The position numbers and the translations under genes were made by a program. DNA of 15,123 nt, from positions 1 through 15,123 of the forward strand of contig JABIQT010000234.1 in NCBI GenBank assembly GCA_018667995.1. Direction: 5' to 3'. The DNA comes from Candidatus Latescibacterota bacterium. Its GTDB lineage: Bacteria > JAAXHH01 > JABIQT01. Numbering within the stretch: position 1 is the stretch's first letter; each line of letters starts with the position of its first letter. The notes under the pieces were generated by a model. The model was given only the letters and a program-made list of their open reading frames with translations, had not been told where the DNA came from and ran no database searches. Of the stretch, positions 7,559 through 15,021 are shown one piece after another.

Positions 7559-8665
7559 CTATTTTTCCTCGATGATGGTGCCGGCAATGTGCCGTACGCC
7601 ATCGCCAATGTTGTAATAATACGTAACGAGGACTGTCCCGTCACGGAGTGTGAGCGCGTGGGGATAGCCAAGATCAAAGCTGCCACCGTCATCTCGAAGT
7701 ATGACTTCATCCGCATCGTCTATATTATCGCACTCGGGTTCCAGAAGGCAGGCCCGTATTCCTCTGGGTTCATGGCGGTATCCGTAGACGAGCAATACAT
7801 TTCCACTCGGAAGCCTGACAGCCTGGTAGGGGTGTCCCTTGAGACGCTCCCTCTTGGGTGACGACCAGGTCTTTCCTGCGTTGTATGAAACCGAAGTATG
7901 AAGCCGGTCATCACGATCCTGCTCGACTCGCATGAAGGCGATGAGCTTACCGTCCTCGCCCTGATATACAGCCGTTTCATTGTAGTAGTTTATTCCCTCA
8001 GGGTCATTCGCGATCCGGCCTCGAGGTTCCCAGGTGGCCCCACGATCAGCCGACGTCATGAACCATACATTGCTAGCATTCGGATTCGTCCCTATTAAAC
8101 CGTAGACCGCCACCCCGACTGATCCGTCATTGAGCGCGATTGCTGATGCCCTCAACCCAGCGGGCGAAGGCCACCCTGGGAGAATGGGCTCCGTACCGGG
8201 CACGGGAGAGACATAGTACGGACCTTCCCAGGTTTGCCCCGTGTCGAGGGATCTCATGACCTGTATACCGTGCGAGGCATAGATCCATCCAAAATGCGGA
8301 TCATGGTAGAAGCGTCGGGTATCCTTAAGTCTCTCGTATACTTTGTGTGGGATCAATTCGCCACGATGAGACAGACATATCAAAGTACCGTCCGGCAACA
8401 TGGTAAGATTCTGATTTGTGATATTTCCGGAATAGAATACTCGGGGAGGCCACCAGGTCCTGCCGTTGTCCTCGGTGGTAATCAAACAAGCCTCCGTCGA
8501 CGGGAAACCATGGGCGTGAATTCCCTCAGTCGCCCAATTGTACGCCCGGCGGAAGGCAACTGCGATACGGCCATCGGGAAACTGAACAGCGGATGGCCCA
8601 GGTCCGCAGTAATACCGGTCATCCAGATAGATGACCATGTCGCGAATTTTGGTAAGTTTGGACAA
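7559..8665 (-). CDS. sialidase-fold (BNR/Asp-box) protein, exo-alpha-sialidase-like
   Basis: A probable six-bladed beta-propeller of 368 residues related to exo-alpha-sialidases. Asp-box repeats are visible at 64-71 (TEDNGRTW), 139-146 (SLDTGQTW) and 205-212 (SADRGATW), with a degenerate copy at 260-267 (SYNAGKTW). AVAFRR (35-40) sits where sialidases carry the first arginine. NETAV (Glu230) and FMR (Arg246) resemble the Glu/second-Arg pair, and a GYRHEPRG segment and DLGYPHAL supply a possible third Arg and the Tyr. True sialic-acid cleavage is not assured; related propellers act on other glycosides. No signal peptide is visible, unlike most secreted sialidases. I chose the TTG at 8665 because GGGAGGT lies 6 nt upstream; a longer TTG frame to 8692 and a shorter ATG at 8638 lack such a site. 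The gene is 28 bp after degT-like and 8 bp before phyH. Confidence 0.82.
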   Translation of the reverse strand: MSKLTKIRDMVIYLDDRYYCGPGPSAVQFPDGRIAVAFRRAYNWATEGIHAHGFPSTEACLITTEDNGRTWWPPRVFYSGNITNQNLTMLPDGTLICLSHRGELIPHKVYERLKDTRRFYHDPHFGWIYASHGIQVMRSLDTGQTWEGPYYVSPVPGTEPILPGWPSPAGLRASAIALNDGSVGVAVYGLIGTNPNASNVWFMTSADRGATWEPRGRIANDPEGINYYNETAVYQGEDGKLIAFMRVEQDRDDRLHTSVSYNAGKTWSSPKRERLKGHPYQAVRLPSGNVLLVYGYRHEPRGIRACLLEPECDNIDDADEVILRDDGGSFDLGYPHALTLRDGTVLVTYYYNIGDGVRHIAGTIIEEK

Positions 8666-8671
8666 CTGTCT

Positions 8672-8678
8672 ACCTCCC
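8672..8678 (-). promoter_or_regulatory. ribosome-binding site deciding the sialidase-like TTG start
   Basis: GGGAGGT on the minus strand lies 6 nt before the TTG at 8665. It is the strongest Shine-Dalgarno match near any candidate start of this gene. Confidence 0.65.
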
Positions 8679-8693
8679 AGCCACCAGATCAAC

Positions 8694-10019
8694 CTATACG
8701 GACCATCTGCCTATATTACCGGGATCGCCAGGATCATCTGCCAGGAGTTCATCAGCGTGTTCAGCGACCTTGCGAAAGGCATTGGCATGTTCTGTGATTA
8801 TCTCGGGACGATCATGTTTGAACCAGGGAATGGTATAAGTGTGACGGTCAATAGACTCCGCGACGGGAAGACTGCCCTCGGGCTGTCTCAGATCGCGGGT
8901 GCTGTGGGCGTTTCGTGTCGGCTTTCCGTGCCCATAGACGTCACAGGTATTCAGCAATGGATGGAGATGTAGAGGCTTGTTTATGCCGACGCCACAGGTG
9001 GTGCCCTCCGCATTTACAGCTTCTGCGAAGCGGGTCACGGAAAGGCCTCCTAAAGCGTCGGGATCGTACAGTCCTTTCGCCGCATACCACCCCCCCATGG
9101 TGGACCCGGAACCCTTAGGGGGCCGGAGGGCGCGTATCCCCGGAACTCCCTCCAATAGATCCCAGAAGCGATTCATTGCGCCCTGAATCTGTACTATCCG
9201 GTCTTCATAGTGTTTCAGCTGAACACGTCCCAGTGCCGAACACAGTTGATTCATTCTATACTTGTATCCCCCAAGAGGCAGACCTCTGAAGTCTTTGACT
9301 GAATCAGACTTGATGTCCTGGTTGTATCGCTCATAGTGGGCAAATGCCACGGCACGCTCATAGATTTCACGGTCGCTTGTCACCATGATGCCAGCTTCAC
9401 CGATGGCGAAGGACTTCCCACTCATCAGAGACATTCCCGCAACGTGTCCAAAGGTGCCGACCTTTCGTCCCTTGTAGCGTGAGCCCTGACCGTGCGAAAC
9501 GTCCTCGATTACTTTGATTCCATATTTATCCGCGATGGACATGATCCGATCCATATCGGAAGGATAACCGGTGTAGTGAACTACCATTATGGCTTTGGTT
9601 TTGTCTGTTATTCGGTGCTCGATGTCATCAGGATCTATACACAGCGTATCCGGGTCTATATCGGCGAAGACTACGGAAGCGCCCAGGGAAAAACACTGCA
9701 GTGCAGAAGCCCAGAATGTCGTACTCTGGCAGATGATCTCGTCACCGACACCTACTCCGCAGCCGAACATGGCCGAATGGAGTGACGCCGTGCCAGAACT
9801 GCATCCCAGTGCATAGTCGAGTCCAATCCATTCTGCAAATTCTACCTCAAACTGTTTTGTGATCGTCGTATCAGACATGCTGCCATGTCTCAGGACTTCC
9901 AGAACAGCATCCTCATCCTCTTTGTTGATTATGGGCCAGTGAAATAAATCTCCCGGATCCGTTGTAACGGATTTGGGGCCTCCCTGTATAGCGAGGGTAC
10001 CGGAGGTCGATGAACTCAT
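8694..10019 (-). CDS. DegT/DnrJ/EryC1/StrS-family PLP-dependent aminotransferase
   Basis: Predicted pyridoxal-phosphate aminotransferase of 441 residues, fold type I. Enzymes of this family usually move an amino group from glutamate or glutamine to a keto-sugar or cyclitol. The sequence opens with LAIQGGPKSV, typical of the AHBA-synthase-like branch. It then shows SSGTASLH (74-81, phosphate-binding), IEDVSHGQGS (171-180, Asp173 for the pyridine nitrogen) and SGKSFAIGEAG (200-210, with Lys202 as the Schiff-base lysine). The C-terminal YTIPWFKH block fits the family. AGGAGA lies about 5 nt before the ATG. It heads the five-gene accessory run, 65 bp after pyruvate kinase. No nucleotide-sugar synthesis genes are nearby, so a standard surface-polysaccharide role is not supported by context. 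Confidence 0.9.
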   Translation of the reverse strand: MSSSTSGTLAIQGGPKSVTTDPGDLFHWPIINKEDEDAVLEVLRHGSMSDTTITKQFEVEFAEWIGLDYALGCSSGTASLHSAMFGCGVGVGDEIICQSTTFWASALQCFSLGASVVFADIDPDTLCIDPDDIEHRITDKTKAIMVVHYTGYPSDMDRIMSIADKYGIKVIEDVSHGQGSRYKGRKVGTFGHVAGMSLMSGKSFAIGEAGIMVTSDREIYERAVAFAHYERYNQDIKSDSVKDFRGLPLGGYKYRMNQLCSALGRVQLKHYEDRIVQIQGAMNRFWDLLEGVPGIRALRPPKGSGSTMGGWYAAKGLYDPDALGGLSVTRFAEAVNAEGTTCGVGINKPLHLHPLLNTCDVYGHGKPTRNAHSTRDLRQPEGSLPVAESIDRHTYTIPWFKHDRPEIITEHANAFRKVAEHADELLADDPGDPGNIGRWSV

Positions 10020-10084
10020 TTCATTCTCCTGTTTGCGCCTTCTGTTGGGAAGAATTGGCCCCGGAAATGACGGGTGCCATCGTT

Positions 10085-11509
10085 TTATTGCTTGCTGCCA
10101 AGTACCGCTACACGCAAGAAATCAGTGAATCCGGGGCCCGCATCGAGTGACCCGCCTGCGATCACAACCCGAGCGCCCGATTCCATGTGCGTCGAGTCGC
10201 GCACGGCATCCATCGACATCTGGACCATACCGTCTATGCTCCGAAAATCGTCACATAGCACGGGCTTTACTCCCCAAATCAGCCCCATCCTCCGCACTGT
10301 TTCGATGTTAGGGCTAACAGCAATGATTGGCGTATTGGGTCTATGTCTGGCTACATTCCGAGCCGTAGAACCGGTCCGTGTACAACACACAATGGCTTCA
10401 GCTCCTGCGTCTCTTGAAAGCACGCATGCCGAATGACCAATTGCTGCAGAGACACCCGCGTCCACATTCGTAGGCAGATCCAGAAACGGTGTTTCCTCGA
10501 ATAGCCGCTGCTCTGCCGCCTCTGCAATGGCAGCAAGTGCCTCTACTGCTTCCACCGGATAGGCGCCCATGGCACTTTCCTCCGATAGCATAACCGCATC
10601 AGTGCCATCCAGAACCGCATTCGCGACGTCGGCGGCCTCGGCCCTTGTGGGGCGTGGACTCTCTACCATGGAACGAAGCATCTGTGTTGCTGTGATAACC
10701 GGTGTCGCTGTCGCCCTGGCCTGATTGATAATGTCCTTCTGCACAAGTGGTACTTCCGGGAAAGGAATCTCGACGCCGAGATCGCCTCTGGCCACCATAA
10801 CGGCATCGACCACACCCAGAATTTCCGACAATGCAGCGACGGCCTCGGGTTTCTCAATCTTCGCCATCACCGGAAGATCGGAGTGCGATGTGTCGAGACA
10901 ATTACGGGCTCGGGCAATATCCTCCACCGACCGTACGAACGACAGAGCGGCCATGCTCACGCCCATATCGAGCCCCTCCAGCAGCAACGATCGGTCCACG
11001 TCCGTAAAGGCGGGGACGCTTAACGCCCCGTGAGGGACCGAGATTCCCTTTTGATTGGAGAGTGGACCTCCGAGTACCACCGAACACCGGATCTCAGGGG
11101 GAGCCACTTCGTCTATAATGAGCTCTACCAGGCCATCCGCAAGAAGAAGGTGTTGACCAGGTTGCACCTCTCTGGCCAGAAGCGGGTAATTGACAGAAAC
11201 ACGATTCTTGTCACCCTCCACTGGTTCCGTTGTGAGGGTAAAACGACCACCAACTGCAAGATATATTGGTCCTTCCCGGAAGGAACCAATCCGAATTTTG
11301 GGTCCGGGCAGATCCTGTAGAATGGTCAGTGGCTTAGCTACCTGCTCCTCTACAGATCGGATGCGCTGAACACGGGCACGGTGTTCACGGGGAGTCTCGT
11401 GGGAAAAATTCAGACGCAATACGTCTGCCCCTGCCTCCACAATCTTACGGAGCATCTCTTCTGAATCGATCGCAGGTCCAACTGTGCACACGATCTTTGT
11501 TCTACGCAT
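10085..11509 (-). CDS. pyk: pyruvate kinase
   Basis: Glycolytic enzyme converting phosphoenolpyruvate and ADP to pyruvate and ATP, cytosolic and usually tetrameric. At 474 residues it has normal bacterial length. Evidence: RTKIVCTVGPA at the N-terminus; LRLNFSH (31-37, Arg32, Asn34, Ser36); DLPGPKIRIG (66-75); a B domain with ADGLVEL; AKIEKPEA (Lys217 phosphoryl-transfer base, Glu219 metal ligand); ARGDLGVEIP; and ATQMLRSM followed by SPRPTRAEAADVANAV. Lys71 replaces the glutamate (rabbit Glu117) found in potassium-dependent enzymes, which predicts potassium independence. The C-terminal domain has the TRTGSTAR segment, a possible effector site. I chose the ATG at 11509 because the family starts at MRRTKIV; the frame extends 11 residues further to 11542 without support. 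It lies 264 bp after ileS and 65 bp before degT-like. Confidence 0.96.
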   Translation of the reverse strand: MRRTKIVCTVGPAIDSEEMLRKIVEAGADVLRLNFSHETPREHRARVQRIRSVEEQVAKPLTILQDLPGPKIRIGSFREGPIYLAVGGRFTLTTEPVEGDKNRVSVNYPLLAREVQPGQHLLLADGLVELIIDEVAPPEIRCSVVLGGPLSNQKGISVPHGALSVPAFTDVDRSLLLEGLDMGVSMAALSFVRSVEDIARARNCLDTSHSDLPVMAKIEKPEAVAALSEILGVVDAVMVARGDLGVEIPFPEVPLVQKDIINQARATATPVITATQMLRSMVESPRPTRAEAADVANAVLDGTDAVMLSEESAMGAYPVEAVEALAAIAEAAEQRLFEETPFLDLPTNVDAGVSAAIGHSACVLSRDAGAEAIVCCTRTGSTARNVARHRPNTPIIAVSPNIETVRRMGLIWGVKPVLCDDFRSIDGMVQMSMDAVRDSTHMESGARVVIAGGSLDAGPGFTDFLRVAVLGSKQ

Positions 11510-11773
11510 AGCAGTATAGATCCTTCGACATGCTGGAAGCATATGAGGAATTCACCCTCACGAGGTCTAAATCCCTGTTTTCATTCGCCTCAGAAATAGG
11601 ACCAAGATGAAACAGATAGACAACCCGAGCCGTGAGGAAAATCCTGATCTCGGTGGAGTGCCTCCCACAGTACCCGGTGAAGTGCTGCATGACCATTGTG
11701 GTCGGTTTCCTAACTTTTCACGGACTAATACCAAGTACAGGTTGCGGTCCAAACGGCCCCGAGTGCCACCCCA
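11510..11773. other. 264-bp gap between ileS and pyk
   Basis: This is the longest stretch without a firm gene. I see no tRNA, no clear hairpin plus T-run terminator and no convincing -35/-10 pair, although a pyk promoter would be expected on the minus strand. A plus-strand 56-codon ORF with a Shine-Dalgarno-like AGGA is listed separately as doubtful. Minus-strand frames here have poor starts and unconvincing protein composition. Confidence 0.6.
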
Positions 11774-11777
11774 CTAG
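11607..11777 (+). CDS. possible small protein, 56 residues, unknown
   Basis: A short open frame in the ileS-pyk gap, opposite in strand to both. AGGA lies 5 nt before the ATG. The product would be hydrophilic, proline-rich and basic at its end (begins MKQIDNPSREE, contains one Cys-Gly, ends KRPRVPPH), with no membrane segment or recognisable motif. Its stop overlaps the ileS stop codon by 4 bp in tail-to-tail orientation. Chance is a serious alternative: the frame is short and any promoter would have to lie within the 5' end of pyk. Confidence 0.2.
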   Translation: MKQIDNPSREENPDLGGVPPTVPGEVLHDHCGRFPNFSRTNTKYRLRSKRPRVPPH

Positions 11778-14700
11778 CACACTCTGACCCCTATGCGGGC
11801 CTTGTGCTCACTGATCTTGACGTCTAAGGTGTTCGCATCTGATGGCGGGTCATCAGTGAGAATATCAACGGACAACGTCTCCGTTTTTATGTAATCCGCG
11901 TGGATGTTTATGGCATCGAGCAGATCACCGTCCGCATTGTGGTAGAGTTCGATGCGATCCGTCACGTTGAAGTCTGCGTCCTTACGAAGGCTTTGCACGG
12001 AGCGGACGAGATCACGCATCAATCCCTCAAGGATGAGATCTCGAGTCATCGTCGTATCCACGGCCACCGTACACCCAAAATCCGAAACTACGGCAAATCC
12101 TTCTGCAGGGACGCGTTCCACTACGAGATCGTCCGATGACAGTGTTACAGCTTCACCGTCAACCATCAACTCCACGGAGTGCCCTGCGTCCGCCTGGGCA
12201 CCGACTTCTGCTAAGTCCATGGCCTCAAGGGCCTGGCGCACATTGTTCATTTTTTTGCCGAAGCGGGGACCCCATTTTGAGAACTCCGGTTTCACTGAGA
12301 AAGTCTCAAGGTCATCCAGACTGGTCAGCACTACGAGATCCTTAACGTTCAACTCCTCAAGTATCTGGGTCCTGAGACGGGCAATAGTCTCGCCCTGACG
12401 CTCGTCACTCGGACGCACCAGGAGTCGAAGTGCAGGCTGCCGGACCTTCATTTTGGCATCGTTACGAGCTGATCGGCCAAGACTGATTACATGCATCAAT
12501 GCGGCCATGTCGTCGAGAAGCCCCTGATCCACGAACTCGGGGTCCGATTGAGGGTAATCACAGAGATGGACACTCTCCGGAGCCGTAGGATCGACCGGAG
12601 GCACAAGGCTCTGGTACAGTTCCTCGGCGGAGAAAGGGAGAACCGGTGCGATCACTTTGCTCAGCGTAACAAGAACGTCGTAAAGTGTCTGTACTGCAGA
12701 CCGCTTATCCACATCATCGCCGCTCTTCCAGAAACGGCGTCGGCTACGGCGCACATACCAGGTGGAGAGGTCGTCTACGAATGCCTCGGACTCTCTTACC
12801 ATAGTTGCCACGTCGAACTGCTCCAGGCGATCGTTGGATGTTGCTATTAAGGTATGCAGTCGTCCAAGAATCCATCGATCCAACTCGCTTCGGCCCGCGA
12901 TAGGAGCGTCCGGTACGATCGGAGGGCAATCGGGCAGGTTGGCATAGGTCACGAAGAACGAATATACATTCCACAGAGTCAGCATTTTGCGCGTCACGTC
13001 CTCAGCAGGTCCATATCCGAATCGGAAAACGGAACTCAACGGGGCGCTCGCGTACTGCCAGCGCATAACATCGGCGCCCATTTTCTCCACGGCTTCTTCC
13101 ACGGCAATGGCATTACCGCCACTCTTGCTGAACGGCACGCTATTTTCATCGCGCATCTCTTCGTACGTCAGCACGGACTTGTATGGCGCCCGGTTATGCA
13201 GGGTCACGGACATGAACAGTTGCGAGTAGAACCATAGGCGTATCTGTTCGCGCATCTCGGAAATCCAGTCAGCCGGCACCCACTGCGACCATGCCGAAGG
13301 ATTGGAAGAATCAACTGTGGCGCCTTTTTGATCCTGTTCAGCCTCCGGGCCGCGAATGGACCGGATGGATCCATCAACTCCGAGTTCCTCAGGCAGATAG
13401 TTCACCGTCGAATAGGGGACAATGCCCGCGTCCAGCCAGCAGTCGCCTACCTCAGTAGCCCGCTTGAGTGGCTTGCCGCATTTCTCGCAGGCAATTTCTA
13501 TATCGTCGATCCAGGGCCTGTGAAGCTCAGGCAGTTTCTCCACGAGTGTCGGGTCGAGTGCACGCTGCTTCAATTCCACAGTACTACCGACCACGGTGAT
13601 GTGATCACAGTCATCACAGGCGTAGAACGGCAGTGGCAGTCCCCAGAATCGCCGCCGCGAGATACACCAGTCTCCCATGTTGTCGAGCCAATCCTGCATG
13701 AGACGACCACCGTATTCCGGAATCCAATTGACGGTGGCGGAGGCTTTCTTCATAGGCTCCCGGATTTCGTCACACGCTATGAACCACTCGTCGGCGAGGC
13801 GGAATACAAGCGGTGTTTTGCAACGCCAGCAGAAGGGATATCGATGTTCGTAGTCCTCCCACTTAAATAGAACACCGTTCGCCTCGAGATTCTCGCGGAT
13901 CTTGTCGGCGGAATCACGTACATGCTCGCCAGACAGCCACCCATATTGCTCCGTGAAATAGCCGTTGTCATCGATGGGCACGAGGATGTCGAGACCAATG
14001 TCTTGACCCAGCTGGAAATCCTCCGCGCCGCAGCCCGGAGCTATGTGGACAATGCCCGTACCATCATCCGTTGTTATGATATCCCAGGCTACGGTGTTTC
14101 GTGTCACATTTTCCTGAGCGGGTATATCCTCCATGGGACCGTGAAATGCAAGACCGATCAGCTCTTTTCCCTTGAGAGATTCAACGATGCGTGCCCCTTT
14201 CGGCATCACCGCTTTTACGCGTGACTCCATCAAGTAATAGGTGTCATCGTCCAGGACTACCTTTGCGTAATCCGCGTCGGGTGCTATGGCAAGAGCCGTA
14301 TTGGCGGTCAGTGTCCATGGCGTGGTGGTCCAGACTAGAAAGTATTCGTTGGGACGATCAGCGACGCGGCACCGAAAGTAACAGGACGGATCGATCTGTT
14401 CTTTGTAGGAATCAACAAGCTCGTGTTGACTCAGACTCGTTCCGCACCGCCAACACCACGGCATAGCCCGGTGCCCACGATACAGCCATCCGCGCTCGTG
14501 ACACACTTTTAGAAAATGCCAGATGTGCTCGATGTTGTTGTCATCAAGTGTGAAGTATGAAGCATTTGTGCCATCTTCCTGATACCAGTGCATCCACTGG
14601 CCCATTCGGATAGACTGCTGTGTGATGCGTTCCGCAAAAGTCTCCACACGCGCCCGGCAGTCCTCGGAGAACTTCGCGAGCCCATATTCCTCGATATCTC

Positions 14701-15016
14701 GCTTGGAGTTAAATCCAAGGGCCCGTTCTACTTCCACCTCCAACCACAATCCCTGGCAGTCAAATCCATTCTGCCACCGTTGATTTTGACCCTTCATGGC
14801 GTGATATCGGCAATAGATATCCTTGTAAGTTCTACCCCAGGCATGATGGACCCCCATGGCGTTGTTGGCGGTTATCGGTCCATCGATGAATGACCAAAGG
14901 GGTTTGTCCGCGAGTTGCGTGCGAAGTTTGTTGAAGATATCGCGGTCCTTCCACCATTCAAGGATCCGCTCCTCCATCACCGGGTAGTTCATTTTTCCTT
15001 CGAATTCCTTAAACAT
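11774..15016 (-). CDS. ileS: isoleucyl-tRNA synthetase (IleRS2-type, altered HIGH motif)
   Basis: Charges tRNA-Ile with isoleucine in the cytosol; 1080 residues. The Rossmann core starts near residue 40 with FIDGPITANN. The HxGH signature position reads GVHH (55-58), so its first and third residues are swapped relative to HxGH. The CP1 editing domain is intact: WTTTPWTL, and GTGIVHIAP followed by the conserved Asp333 that gates editing. WCISRRRFWG matches the family motif after CP1. Zinc-type cysteine pairs include C467/C470 and C510/C513, besides PWCWRC and PFCWRC. The KMSKS loop reads PFSKS (628-632), keeping the second Lys (631) but not the first. A helical anticodon-binding domain and a long C-terminal extension of the IleRS2 type follow. 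AGGT lies 7 nt before the ATG. The assignment is firm, and this is presumably the housekeeping enzyme unless a second ileS exists elsewhere. Confidence 0.96.
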   Translation of the reverse strand: MFKEFEGKMNYPVMEERILEWWKDRDIFNKLRTQLADKPLWSFIDGPITANNAMGVHHAWGRTYKDIYCRYHAMKGQNQRWQNGFDCQGLWLEVEVERALGFNSKRDIEEYGLAKFSEDCRARVETFAERITQQSIRMGQWMHWYQEDGTNASYFTLDDNNIEHIWHFLKVCHERGWLYRGHRAMPWCWRCGTSLSQHELVDSYKEQIDPSCYFRCRVADRPNEYFLVWTTTPWTLTANTALAIAPDADYAKVVLDDDTYYLMESRVKAVMPKGARIVESLKGKELIGLAFHGPMEDIPAQENVTRNTVAWDIITTDDGTGIVHIAPGCGAEDFQLGQDIGLDILVPIDDNGYFTEQYGWLSGEHVRDSADKIRENLEANGVLFKWEDYEHRYPFCWRCKTPLVFRLADEWFIACDEIREPMKKASATVNWIPEYGGRLMQDWLDNMGDWCISRRRFWGLPLPFYACDDCDHITVVGSTVELKQRALDPTLVEKLPELHRPWIDDIEIACEKCGKPLKRATEVGDCWLDAGIVPYSTVNYLPEELGVDGSIRSIRGPEAEQDQKGATVDSSNPSAWSQWVPADWISEMREQIRLWFYSQLFMSVTLHNRAPYKSVLTYEEMRDENSVPFSKSGGNAIAVEEAVEKMGADVMRWQYASAPLSSVFRFGYGPAEDVTRKMLTLWNVYSFFVTYANLPDCPPIVPDAPIAGRSELDRWILGRLHTLIATSNDRLEQFDVATMVRESEAFVDDLSTWYVRRSRRRFWKSGDDVDKRSAVQTLYDVLVTLSKVIAPVLPFSAEELYQSLVPPVDPTAPESVHLCDYPQSDPEFVDQGLLDDMAALMHVISLGRSARNDAKMKVRQPALRLLVRPSDERQGETIARLRTQILEELNVKDLVVLTSLDDLETFSVKPEFSKWGPRFGKKMNNVRQALEAMDLAEVGAQADAGHSVELMVDGEAVTLSSDDLVVERVPAEGFAVVSDFGCTVAVDTTMTRDLILEGLMRDLVRSVQSLRKDADFNVTDRIELYHNADGDLLDAINIHADYIKTETLSVDILTDDPPSDANTLDVKISEHKARIGVRVC

Positions 15017-15021
15017 GCTAC

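Noticed and set aside
8666-8692. Upstream TTG start for the sialidase-like gene at 8692
   Set aside because: The best Shine-Dalgarno match lies downstream of it and fits the TTG at 8665.
8234-8797. 187-codon plus-strand open frame over the sialidase-like and DegT genes
   Set aside because: Antisense across two well-supported genes; no motif recognised.
10056-10078. Hairpin TGG..CCCG/CGGG..CCA downstream of pyk as a rho-independent terminator
   Set aside because: The stem is short and interrupted, and is not followed by a T-run on the minus strand.
11567-11752. 61-codon minus-strand TTG frame in the ileS-pyk gap
   Set aside because: No ribosome-binding site before the TTG and an unconvincing composition; its hydrophobic end could be chance.
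13328-13870. 180-codon plus-strand open frame inside ileS
   Set aside because: Antisense shadow of a strongly conserved synthetase; no recognisable motif and no independent support.
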